A DNA stretch of 5,832 nt, from positions 1 through 5,832 of the forward strand of contig JAEYNG010000047.1 of assembly GCA_023412695.1 (NCBI GenBank), in the 5' to 3' direction. Both the position numbers and the translations under genes were made by a program. The stretch is from Planctomycetota bacterium (GTDB taxonomy: Bacteria > Planctomycetota > Phycisphaerae > Phycisphaerales > UBA1924). Positions 1 to 4,753 of this stretch are shown here, one piece after another (positions within the stretch are counted from its first letter, which is position 1; each line of letters opens with the position of its first letter). The notes under the pieces were generated by a model. That model saw nothing but the letters and a program-made list of their open reading frames with translations, was not told the origin of the DNA and did not search any database.

Positions 1-2
1 CC

Positions 3-266
3 TTTACCGAGACCGACCTCGACGGCCGCGAACGCACCGTCGTCCGCGGCGGCGAACTCGTCATCGCCAGCGGCGAGCACCGCTCCCAGCTCCAGAACAA
101 ATCGGAGTGCCTCGACCGCCTCCGCGAGCTCCTCGTCGCCGCCAGCCACATCCCCAAACCCCGCCGCGCGACCAAGCCCTCCCGCGGCAGCATCGAACGC
201 CGCATCACCGAGAAGAAACAACGCGGCGACGTGAAGCGCAGGCGATCACGCGGGGTGGATGAATAG
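3..266 (+). CDS. arfB: ArfB (YaeJ-type) peptidyl-tRNA hydrolase, C-terminal part
   Basis: This is the last 87 codons of a gene whose start lies outside the window. ArfB is a release-factor-like protein that hydrolyses peptidyl-tRNA on ribosomes stalled at the end of a truncated mRNA. The visible part has the family's hallmarks: an EHRSQLQNK motif followed by an ECLDRLRELL helix, then a KPRRATKPSRGSIERR linker and a very basic tail (EKKQRGDVKRRRSRG) of the kind that enters the empty mRNA channel. The catalytic GGQ motif lies in the N-terminal part and cannot be checked here. Full RF1/RF2 proteins do not end this way, which favours ArfB. Codons are almost all C- or G-ending (5 of the first 57 visible end in A/T), so it looks like a resident gene rather than part of the neighbouring island. 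Stop TAG at 264-266. Confidence 0.86.
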   Translation, partial: FTETDLDGRERTVVRGGELVIASGEHRSQLQNKSECLDRLRELLVAASHIPKPRRATKPSRGSIERRITEKKQRGDVKRRRSRGVDE

Positions 267-283
267 CGGACGCATGAATAGAG

Positions 284-303
284 GCCCCGGCGCAAGCCTG
301 GGC
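284..303 (+). terminator. Hairpin with GCAA loop 17 bases after arfB
   Basis: GCCCCGGC, loop GCAA, GCCTGGGC: an 8-bp stem with one mismatch closed by a GNRA-type tetraloop. It begins 17 bases after the arfB stop, where a terminator would be expected, but no T-tract follows. It could be a weak or Rho-assisted terminator, an mRNA 3' end stabiliser, or a member of the 20-base hairpin repeat family seen again at 520-539. Confidence 0.35.
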
Positions 304-361
304 GCTTACCCGCTCCCAGAGAGTCCCGAGTTCGAGTTGGAGCCCGCCCACACCCTCGGAG

Positions 362-383
362 CCGCGAAGCGCAAGCGAACGGG
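362..383. repeat. Degenerate GNRA hairpin repeat
   Basis: This is a variant of the 520-539 hairpin. The core AGC-GCAA-GCGA at 368-378 keeps the GC/GC closing pairs and a GNRA loop. It is flanked by GAA/GAA (366-368 and 377-379), and outer pairs CCG (362-364) and CGG (380-382) are still possible around a bulged C at 365. It is weaker than the 520-539 copy and probably decayed. Confidence 0.35.
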
Positions 384-418
384 CAAGTGAAAGACCGTAC
401 GCAGAGGTCTTCGAGAAG

Positions 419-505
419 ACGCGGAGGGCGCGGAGATATCAACGCGAAGCTCGCGAAGGGCACCAAGGAGATTGAAGCACGGAGCACACGGGGCGCACGG
501 AGGGG
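419..505. repeat. Degenerate short tandem-like repeat tract
   Basis: A run of imperfect copies of a 7-10 base purine-rich unit of the type ACGCGGAGGG: at 419-435, 442-460 (CGCGAAGCTCGCGAAGGG), and 478-505 (CACGGAGCACACGGGGCG and on). Units vary in length and sequence, so it reads as an old, decayed tract. Similar degenerate tracts occur between genes in planctomycete and verrucomicrobial genomes, to my recollection. No function is known to me. Confidence 0.45.
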
Positions 506-519
506 GAGGCTTGTCAGAG

Positions 520-539
520 CCCGGAGCGCGAGCGACGGG
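520..539. repeat. 20-base hairpin with tandem G-A pairs and GNRA loop
   Basis: CCCG-GA-GC-GCGA-GC-GA-CGGG. Four outer Watson-Crick pairs, two G-A/A-G mismatches in the orientation that forms sheared tandem pairs in RNA, two inner G-C pairs and a GCGA (GNRA) loop. The whole element is symmetrical over exactly 20 bases. It sits in a spacer with no gene and has a degenerate relative at 362-383. Confidence 0.5.
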
Positions 540-658
540 TTGTGCCGGCGTTGTTGTTACGGCGGGGCGCGGCCGCGGGGGAGAAGTGACGGGTGGATTG
601 TGGATGCGCGCGGCCTTGCCGGCCCACCTAGCGCGAGTGGATCGGTGATTTGTTTCCG

Positions 659-720
659 AAGGAGGGGCAAGTCGGGAGAACCATCCGGGGGGGGGTGGTT
701 CGCCGCCGACCCTCTCCCTT
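659..720. repeat. Long imperfect inverted repeat with nine-G run
   Basis: Nested complementary blocks form one long imperfect hairpin: AAGG 659-662 with CCTT 717-720, GTCGG 671-675 with CCGAC 706-710, GAACC 678-682 with GGTTC 697-701, and CC 685-686 with GG 694-695. The apex contains nine consecutive G at 687-695. The element resembles small palindromic intergenic repeats; the G-rich strand could alternatively fold as a quadruplex (G runs at 664-667, 674-676 and 687-695). Confidence 0.4.
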
Positions 721-865
721 GAAGGCAAGACTCCGCCGCGGCGTGCGCGCTGCGGTCTGCGCACACTGATGCAGAGAGAGCTCGCCGCCCTCCCCACCGG
801 CCCAGATGCAACTCCAACATATAGTGGTCAGCCCGTCTGAGATCGCAGCCCGTCGTCCGTTGACG

Positions 866-871
866 TACACT
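866..871 (+). promoter_or_regulatory. Weak candidate -10 for the restriction operon
   Basis: TACACT (4 of 6 matches to TATAAT) ends 7 bases before the ATG at 879, a spacing that would give a leaderless transcript. No acceptable -35 lies 16-18 bases upstream. A better -10 match, TATAGT at 820-825, also lacks a clear -35 and would give a leader of roughly 47 bases without a ribosome binding site. A TTGACG at 860-865 directly abuts TACACT and cannot be its -35. The true promoter is unresolved. Confidence 0.22.
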
Positions 872-878
872 TTGCCCA

Positions 879-1706
879 ATGCCCACCCCGCCCCCTCTCG
901 GTCACGACACTCTGGCGATTGCCGCCCGTATGGAGGCGTTTGAGGCCTCCGAGAGCGTGGCCAATACGGGCACGGGGTCACGCCGCGAGGGTGAGGGATT
1001 CGAGAGATTGCTAGGTGAGATGTGGGAAGCCGTCCGGCGGCACTCCGTCGAGCGTGGCGCGGCCTGCACGTTTGTTTGCGGGGTCGGCAATCGGCGCTGG
1101 GCGCGGCTGGCGATCGGCCCGCGAGCCCTGTATCTGCCAAACAACCCCCACGCACCGCTGTCTGATCCGGCTGCGCAGCCGTCGCGCTGGCTTGAAGTTG
1201 TTTTCCCGGTTGCGGAGATGATCGCGGCCTTCCCGACCGAGGCGGAGGCAATCCATCGATACGCGCCGGCATCCGGCCCCTATGCCGGGCGGCAGTATCC
1301 GGGCATCTACTCCGGCATGACGACCAAGTTTGACGACACGGTTGTTCTGGAAGACGGCGGAGTACTTCGCGAAAAGCTCCTTCTCGAATACAAGACGGCC
1401 AAATCAAGCGCTGGGCGTCAGATCGACGGCAACGCGCACGAGCGGCTTTCCTTCCAGATCATGCAGTACCTGGAAGTGGCGACCCGCTACACCAAGTGCA
1501 GCCTCATGGTCATGGCGAACGGCGCGTTCATCCGCTACCGCAACAAGTACCACGTTAACTTTCACGTCCAAGCGGATCGGCTGAAGAACTTTGCATGGTT
1601 CTCGATGGAGCACGCTTGCACGACGACGGAGTACGCCCGGTTCCTCACGGGCCTTCTGTCCTGGCTGTTTGAGGGCACGCCGCGCGAACAGGGGAACGTT
1701 CGTTGA
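879..1706 (+). CDS. Putative Type II restriction endonuclease, PD-(D/E)XK type
   Basis: A 275-residue protein directly upstream of, and overlapping, a D12 adenine methyltransferase, which strongly suggests the cutting partner of a Type II system. The central region fits a PD-(D/E)XK nuclease: a strand ending in F-D152-D153, then 16-17 residues later LLLE170-Y-K172, giving the acidic residue and ExK pair that bind metal. A Gln/Arg-bearing helix (ERLSFQIMQYLEVA) and a predicted strand (CSLMVMANGAFIRY) follow. The first 20 or so residues are Pro/Ala-rich and may not be translated: an internal ATG at 930 (MEAFEASE) is an alternative start, and neither start has a ribosome binding site. Target specificity cannot be read from sequence. 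14 of its first 57 codons end in A/T, unlike the edge genes, which suggests acquisition. A homing or repair nuclease is less likely given the partner. Confidence 0.72.
   Translation: MPTPPPLGHDTLAIAARMEAFEASESVANTGTGSRREGEGFERLLGEMWEAVRRHSVERGAACTFVCGVGNRRWARLAIGPRALYLPNNPHAPLSDPAAQPSRWLEVVFPVAEMIAAFPTEAEAIHRYAPASGPYAGRQYPGIYSGMTTKFDDTVVLEDGGVLREKLLLEYKTAKSSAGRQIDGNAHERLSFQIMQYLEVATRYTKCSLMVMANGAFIRYRNKYHVNFHVQADRLKNFAWFSMEHACTTTEYARFLTGLLSWLFEGTPREQGNVR
1691..1705 (+). promoter_or_regulatory. Ribosome binding site and TTG start of the methyltransferase
   Basis: GGGGA at 1691-1695 lies 7 bases before TTG at 1703-1705, which overlaps the nuclease stop TGA (1704-1706). The arrangement TTGA implies translational coupling. 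The TTG is supported because the product then begins MIKYIGSKRTL, the usual N-terminus of D12 methyltransferases. Confidence 0.75.
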
Positions 1707-2791
1707 TCAAGTACATCGGCTCCAAACGCACGCTGATCCCCGTGATCCTCGAAGCCGTCCGCAGGGCAGCGAACGCCCATTCGGTCATCGACCTGTTCTC
1801 GGGCACATCGCGCGTCGGTCACGCGCTCAAGGCCGCCGGGTACCGCGTCCTGTCGAACGACCACAACGCCTACGCGGCGACGCTTGCCCGCTGCTACGTG
1901 CAGGCCGACGCCGAGGACGTGATTGACGATGTGAAGAAACTCGTCCGCGAGTTCAACGCGATGAAGGGCGAACCGGGCTACTTCACCGAAACGTTCTGCG
2001 TCAAGTCGCGTTTCTTCCAGCCCAAGAACGGGGCGAGGATCGACGCCATCCGCGAAGCCATCGCCGCCAAGGGGCTGGACCCGGAACTTGAAGCGGTCAT
2101 GCTCGTGTCGCTCATGGAGGCCGCGGATCGCGTGGATTCCACAACCGGCCTGCAAATGGCCTACCTGAAAACATGGGCACCGCGCGCCCACAACGACCTC
2201 GAGTTGCGAGTCCCCGAAGTGCTCCCCCGCGCCAAGCACGGCAAGGGGCAAGCCACCTGCCTTGATGCACTCGAAGCCGCCAAGCTGCTGGAGGCCGATG
2301 TCGCTTACATCGACCCGCCGTACAACCAGCACTCGTACCTGGGCAACTACCACGCCTGGGAATCGCTCGTGCGCTGGGACAAGCCGGAGGGCTACGGGAT
2401 CGCCTGCAAGCGTGGCGATGTCCGGCAGCGGCAGAGCATCTTCAACTCCCGCCCACAGTTCGCGGGCGTGATGCGGCGGCTTCTCGCCGCCGTCCGCGCG
2501 CCCGTGCTCGTCGTCTCTTTCAACAATGAGGGCTACCTGGCTCGCGAGGAGATGGAATCCATGCTCGCGGCCCTGTGGGACGGCGAAGGCAAGGTGACGA
2601 CCATCGAAAACGACTTCAAGCGGTACGTCGGCGCGCAGATCGGCATCTACAACCCGCAGGGCGAGAAGGTCGGCAAGGTCAGCCACCTGACGAACAAAGA
2701 GTACGTGTACGTCGTCTCCCGCGAGTGCCTCGCCGAGCGTCTCGCGCCGATGCAGGCTGTACCTGCCGAGCAGATGGGCCTCTTTGCCTGA
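1703..2791 (+). CDS. D12-class DNA adenine N6-methyltransferase (Type II modification enzyme)
   Basis: A 362-residue enzyme that would transfer a methyl group from S-adenosylmethionine to adenine N6 in the system's recognition site, protecting host DNA from the nuclease encoded just upstream. Motif order is that of the alpha (Dam-like, D12) group: N-terminal KYIGSKRTLI (residues 3-12, motif X), then D30-LFSGTSRVG (motif I, SAM binding), a variable stretch of about 150 residues that probably includes the target-recognition region, then D204-PPYNQHSYLGNYH (motif IV, catalytic DPPY). A VVSFNNEG strand and a C-terminal KEYVYVVSR strand complete the fold. Length is normal for the class. It starts at TTG, overlaps the nuclease stop and is probably translated by coupling. 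Only 6 of its first 57 codons end in A/T, closer to the edge genes than its partner. No control (C) protein gene is fused or adjacent upstream. Sequence specificity is not readable. Confidence 0.92.
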   Translation: MIKYIGSKRTLIPVILEAVRRAANAHSVIDLFSGTSRVGHALKAAGYRVLSNDHNAYAATLARCYVQADAEDVIDDVKKLVREFNAMKGEPGYFTETFCVKSRFFQPKNGARIDAIREAIAAKGLDPELEAVMLVSLMEAADRVDSTTGLQMAYLKTWAPRAHNDLELRVPEVLPRAKHGKGQATCLDALEAAKLLEADVAYIDPPYNQHSYLGNYHAWESLVRWDKPEGYGIACKRGDVRQRQSIFNSRPQFAGVMRRLLAAVRAPVLVVSFNNEGYLAREEMESMLAALWDGEGKVTTIENDFKRYVGAQIGIYNPQGEKVGKVSHLTNKEYVYVVSRECLAERLAPMQAVPAEQMGLFA

Positions 2792-2793
2792 TT

Positions 2794-2826
2794 CCGGGCG
2801 GGAGTGCCCGCGGCGGAAGCGCCCGG
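2794..2826 (+). terminator. Inverted repeat after the restriction-modification pair
   Basis: CCGGGCG (2794-2800) pairs perfectly with CGCCCGG (2820-2826) two bases after the methyltransferase stop, with a GC-rich loop that can form its own stem (GCGGG 2798-2802 with CCCGC 2807-2811, mutually exclusive with part of the outer stem). No T-tract follows, so intrinsic termination is uncertain. It separates the restriction pair from the next promoter. Confidence 0.35.
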
Positions 2827-2862
2827 CAGGGCGTTCGACGATCTGTCCGGATTGTAAAACAC

Positions 2863-2891
2863 TTGACTCTACAGAATCTGATCTGTAAAAT
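2863..2891 (+). promoter_or_regulatory. Sigma-70-type promoter of the XRE-ImmA gene
   Basis: TTGACT at 2863-2868, 17-base spacer, TAAAAT at 2886-2891: five of six matches in both boxes with ideal spacing, and locally AT-rich in an otherwise GC-rich window. Transcription should start at about 2897-2899, only a few bases before the ATG at 2901. There is no Shine-Dalgarno sequence between the -10 and the ATG, so the transcript is probably leaderless. Confidence 0.75.
2870..2887. promoter_or_regulatory. Dyad operator overlapping the -10
   Basis: TACAGA (2870-2875), six bases, TCTGTA (2882-2887): a perfect 6-bp inverted repeat lying between the promoter boxes and overlapping the first two bases of the -10. 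A nested odd palindrome CAGA-A-TCTG spans 2872-2880. The half-site GATCTGT occurs at 2880-2886 and again 40 bases upstream at 2840-2846, outside the promoter. The position suits repression by the XRE protein encoded just downstream; that it is this protein's own operator is an inference. Confidence 0.5.
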
Positions 2892-2900
2892 GGTCAAACC

Positions 2901-4046
2901 ATGACCCTATCGATCACATCCACGGACGCGCGGGGATCGACGCTAGGGGAGCGGCTGCGCTCGGCTCGCATCGCGGCAGGCCTCTCCACCCGTGCCTTGG
3001 CGGATCGCTTGAAGGGGCGCGTGAAGCTCAGCCATGCCACGCTCGCCAACTATGAACGCGGCGACACTCAGCCCGGAATGGACGTCGTCTCGGCTATCGC
3101 GTCGGAGTTGAATCGTCCGCTCCAGTGGTTCTTGCAGAGCGGTCTGGCCCTCCAGAACGTGCGGTACCGGCACAGAAAGTCCTTGGTCACGCAAACGGCT
3201 TGTATGCAGTTCGAGTTCGCCGCGCAGACGTGGCTCGACGCCTACCTGTTCGTCGAGCAGAGATTGGGGGAACCGCTCGCCCGAGCCCGCAAGCACAAAC
3301 TCGAAGATGTCGAGGGGCGAACGCCTGAGCAGAAGGCCAAGTCCGTCCGGAAGATGCTGGGCTTGGGCGACGATGAACCGCTCTACTCGGTCCCAAAGAC
3401 GCTCGAAGCGTTCGGGATTCGGGTTATCGAGGTGCCTACCGAAGAAGCGATTGATGGTCTGGCCGCCATGTTCGGGCGGGAGCGCGTTGCGGTGCTGGCA
3501 CGCGGTCTCGAAGGAGACCGTTCACGTCTCAACGCTGCGCACGAGTTTGGCCATGTTGTTGCCGGGGACGTTGAGGCAGAGACCGAGGACCCCGAAGCGC
3601 ACACAAGGGCCTTCGAGTTTGGGGCGTGCCTGCTCATGCCATCGGCGGTGCTCAAACGGGCCATAGAGCGTCAGTCGATGGTTCATCTCGTTGACATGAA
3701 GAAGCAGTACGGCGTGTCTTTGGCCGCGATGATTTATCGTGCCGAGAAATCCGGGTTCCTCACCTCGAAGGAAGCAAAAGCCATATGGATCGAGTTCGCC
3801 AAGCGCGGCTGGCGGCAGAGAGAGCCGGGTCGGGTCGCGCCCGACAGGGCACTCAGGTTCGAGGTGTTGTTTGAGCGTGCGGTCCGCTTGAAGAAGGTAA
3901 CATTGGACGACGTGTCGAAGCGATGCGGCATTAGCGTGAACGAACTCAAGCGGCGGCTCAGTGAGCCGGTCGGGTTCATCGATGAACCGGTGGACATGAT
4001 TGACAAACAGCCATCGCAGGGATTGCGGCTGGTGAAGGAATCGTAA
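2901..4046 (+). CDS. XRE-family regulator fused to ImmA/IrrE metallopeptidase
   Basis: A 381-residue two-domain protein. Residues about 15-78 form an XRE helix-turn-helix (LGERLRSARIAAGLSTRALADRL...SHATLANYERGDTQP...LNRPLQWFL). Residues about 165-275 form an ImmA/IrrE-type zinc peptidase with AHEFGHVV (H214-E215-F-G-H218) and the trailing FEFGACLLMP block (residues 238-247). The family's usual acidic residue before that block (ExxAxxFAxxLLMP) falls on H234 here, with E232 and E239 nearby. A helical C-terminus includes a second HTH-like stretch (VTLDDVSKRCGISVNELKRRL, 333-353). Relatives cleave phage or mobile-element repressors, or act as stress-responsive regulators. It has its own promoter with a dyad, suggesting autorepression, and is followed by an unknown gene. 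12 of its first 57 codons end in A/T. Its substrate is unknown. Confidence 0.88.
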   Translation: MTLSITSTDARGSTLGERLRSARIAAGLSTRALADRLKGRVKLSHATLANYERGDTQPGMDVVSAIASELNRPLQWFLQSGLALQNVRYRHRKSLVTQTACMQFEFAAQTWLDAYLFVEQRLGEPLARARKHKLEDVEGRTPEQKAKSVRKMLGLGDDEPLYSVPKTLEAFGIRVIEVPTEEAIDGLAAMFGRERVAVLARGLEGDRSRLNAAHEFGHVVAGDVEAETEDPEAHTRAFEFGACLLMPSAVLKRAIERQSMVHLVDMKKQYGVSLAAMIYRAEKSGFLTSKEAKAIWIEFAKRGWRQREPGRVAPDRALRFEVLFERAVRLKKVTLDDVSKRCGISVNELKRRLSEPVGFIDEPVDMIDKQPSQGLRLVKES

Positions 4047-4063
4047 GAAAGCGCGTAAAAGAA

Positions 4064-4087
4064 GGGGCCGTCCGCGTGGACGACCCC
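4064..4087. terminator. 10-bp hairpin between the XRE-ImmA gene and the next gene
   Basis: GGGGCCGTCC (4064-4073), loop GCGT, GGACGACCCC (4078-4087): 9 of 10 positions pair. On the plus strand an A-rich stretch precedes it but no T-tract follows. On the minus strand the stem is followed by TTCTTTTAC, so it would work better as a terminator for antisense transcription. On the plus strand it may be a partial terminator or a processing or stability element that sets the ratio of the two products. Confidence 0.4.
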
Positions 4088-4098
4088 ATAGCACCGGT

Positions 4099-4128
4099 GT
4101 AACGGGGACTTTTGCCAGGCACCGTTAC
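4099..4128 (+). promoter_or_regulatory. Leader stem-loop just upstream of the 4143 gene's ribosome binding site
   Basis: GTAACGG (4099-4105) pairs perfectly with CCGTTAC (4122-4128) around a 16-base loop. An alternative outer pairing, CGGT 4095-4098 with ACCG 4127-4130, would bulge GT. The stem ends four bases before the Shine-Dalgarno sequence at 4133-4136, so it could tune ribosome access. No ligand-binding class is recognised. Confidence 0.3.
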
Positions 4129-4132
4129 CGTT

Positions 4133-4145
4133 GGAGACAACTATG
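4133..4145 (+). promoter_or_regulatory. Ribosome binding site deciding the start at 4143
   Basis: GGAGA at 4133-4137 sits 5 bases before ATG at 4143-4145, ideal spacing. The in-frame TTG at 4131 overlaps this Shine-Dalgarno sequence and has none of its own, so the product begins MSATPRR rather than four residues earlier. Confidence 0.7.
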
Positions 4146-4727
4146 TCGGCAACGCCCCGTCGGATCGCTCAACTTTTGCCCCACGAACACAATGCCCTCC
4201 GCGAACTCGTGGACGCGGAAAAGGTGCCGGATGGCCAGTTCATCCGCCGCTGGGATTGGTGGCGCAATCTCGTTGACACGTTCAACGCGATGAACGAGTG
4301 CTCGTACACGCCCGAGGTTCTGCATCACTATGTGATGACCCTCCGCAAGCGCCCCATCGGGCGTTCGCCGCGGTGGGAGCCGATGGGGGATGGGTGCGCT
4401 CGGATGCCGGGCTCCATCTACTCCACGCTCTCGGCGGAAGACCGCTCGCATCTTGTTGCGGCCTACACCGAGCTTGCCAAGCGGCTTGGAGCGGGTTCCG
4501 ACAGCATCCTCGTTGACGCGAAGCACCGCAAGGAACTCGCCAAAATGTTTGCTGCCGCTTCAGGGCACGGCATCAACGACCGCTCTCTGATCGCAGCGGT
4601 TATTGACCTTCGCAAGGACAAGGCGTACTTGAAGCCCGAAGAACGGTTGCCAACGCTTGGTAAGATTGTCCGCACCAAGAAGCAGCGCCGCAAGTTCAAC
4701 GACTTCGATCAGGCCGAAGCGATGTAG
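4143..4727 (+). CDS. Unrecognised 194-residue protein downstream of XRE-ImmA
   Basis: I do not recognise this protein. It is real by its ribosome binding site, length and codon pattern. It appears soluble and largely helical, with no signal peptide or membrane segment. The N-terminal third carries an aromatic cluster (RRWDWWRNLVDTF, about residues 32-44) and a HHYVMTLRKRP helix. The middle holds a Gly/Met-rich link (EPMGDGCARMPGS) and a helix SHLVAAYTELAKRL. The C-terminus is basic (IVRTKKQRRKFNDF), suggesting nucleic-acid contact or use as a tail recognised by a partner. No nuclease, nucleotide-binding or toxin motif is evident. It lies 96 bases after the XRE-ImmA gene in the same direction with no obvious promoter of its own, so co-transcription is likely, and it may be that protein's partner, effector or substrate. 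13 of its first 57 codons end in A/T, matching the regulator. Confidence 0.82.
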   Translation: MSATPRRIAQLLPHEHNALRELVDAEKVPDGQFIRRWDWWRNLVDTFNAMNECSYTPEVLHHYVMTLRKRPIGRSPRWEPMGDGCARMPGSIYSTLSAEDRSHLVAAYTELAKRLGAGSDSILVDAKHRKELAKMFAAASGHGINDRSLIAAVIDLRKDKAYLKPEERLPTLGKIVRTKKQRRKFNDFDQAEAM

Positions 4728-4753
4728 GATCGTCCATCGGCGAAGCCAAAATC

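Larger units (their letters stand above)
267..878. other. Gene-poor repeat-bearing spacer
   Basis: About 610 bases between arfB and the restriction gene in which I see no convincing gene. Open frames on both strands here have Arg/Gly/Pro/Ser-rich translations without recognisable motifs, and no ribosome binding sites. The stretch instead holds a series of short hairpins (284-303, 362-383, 520-539), a degenerate purine-rich repeat (about 419-505), a 10-base palindrome CGCGGCCGCG at 568-577, a long imperfect hairpin with nine consecutive G (659-720), and a 6-bp inverted repeat GTGCGC/GCGCAC at 743-748 and 759-764. The last 60 bases contain possible -10 elements for the gene at 879. Confidence 0.6.

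Noticed and set aside
274..390. 38-codon frame MNRGPGASLGAYPLPE... after arfB
   Set aside because: It has an ATG but no ribosome binding site, begins inside a small duplication and runs through two hairpin repeats; too little supports it as a gene.
419..505. CRISPR-like array
   Set aside because: Units are 7-10 bases, imperfect and without unique spacers of constant length.
568..577. CGCGGCCGCG palindrome as an operator
   Set aside because: Short all-G/C palindromes are expected by chance in this composition and there is no promoter beside it.
387..722. 111-codon open frame in the left spacer (plus strand)
   Set aside because: Its start follows no ribosome binding site and the whole frame is made of the degenerate repeat tract and hairpins, giving an Arg/Gly-rich translation.
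860..882. TTGACG as a -35 for the restriction operon
   Set aside because: A -10 at the normal distance would fall inside the coding sequence, after the ATG at 879. It would fit only if translation began at 930, for which no -10 is clear.
628..1407. 259-codon open frame on the minus strand
   Set aside because: It spans part of the repeat-rich spacer and the nuclease gene; its translation is Arg/Pro/Ser-rich without motifs and includes the palindromic G/C run.
1562..2686. 374-codon open frame on the minus strand
   Set aside because: It lies opposite the methyltransferase, whose motifs are certain. Long antisense frames are expected opposite GC-rich genes with strong third-position bias, and its translation shows no family motif.
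3522..4094. 190-codon open frame on the minus strand
   Set aside because: Shadow of the XRE-ImmA gene; it starts in the intergenic hairpin and has no recognisable domain.
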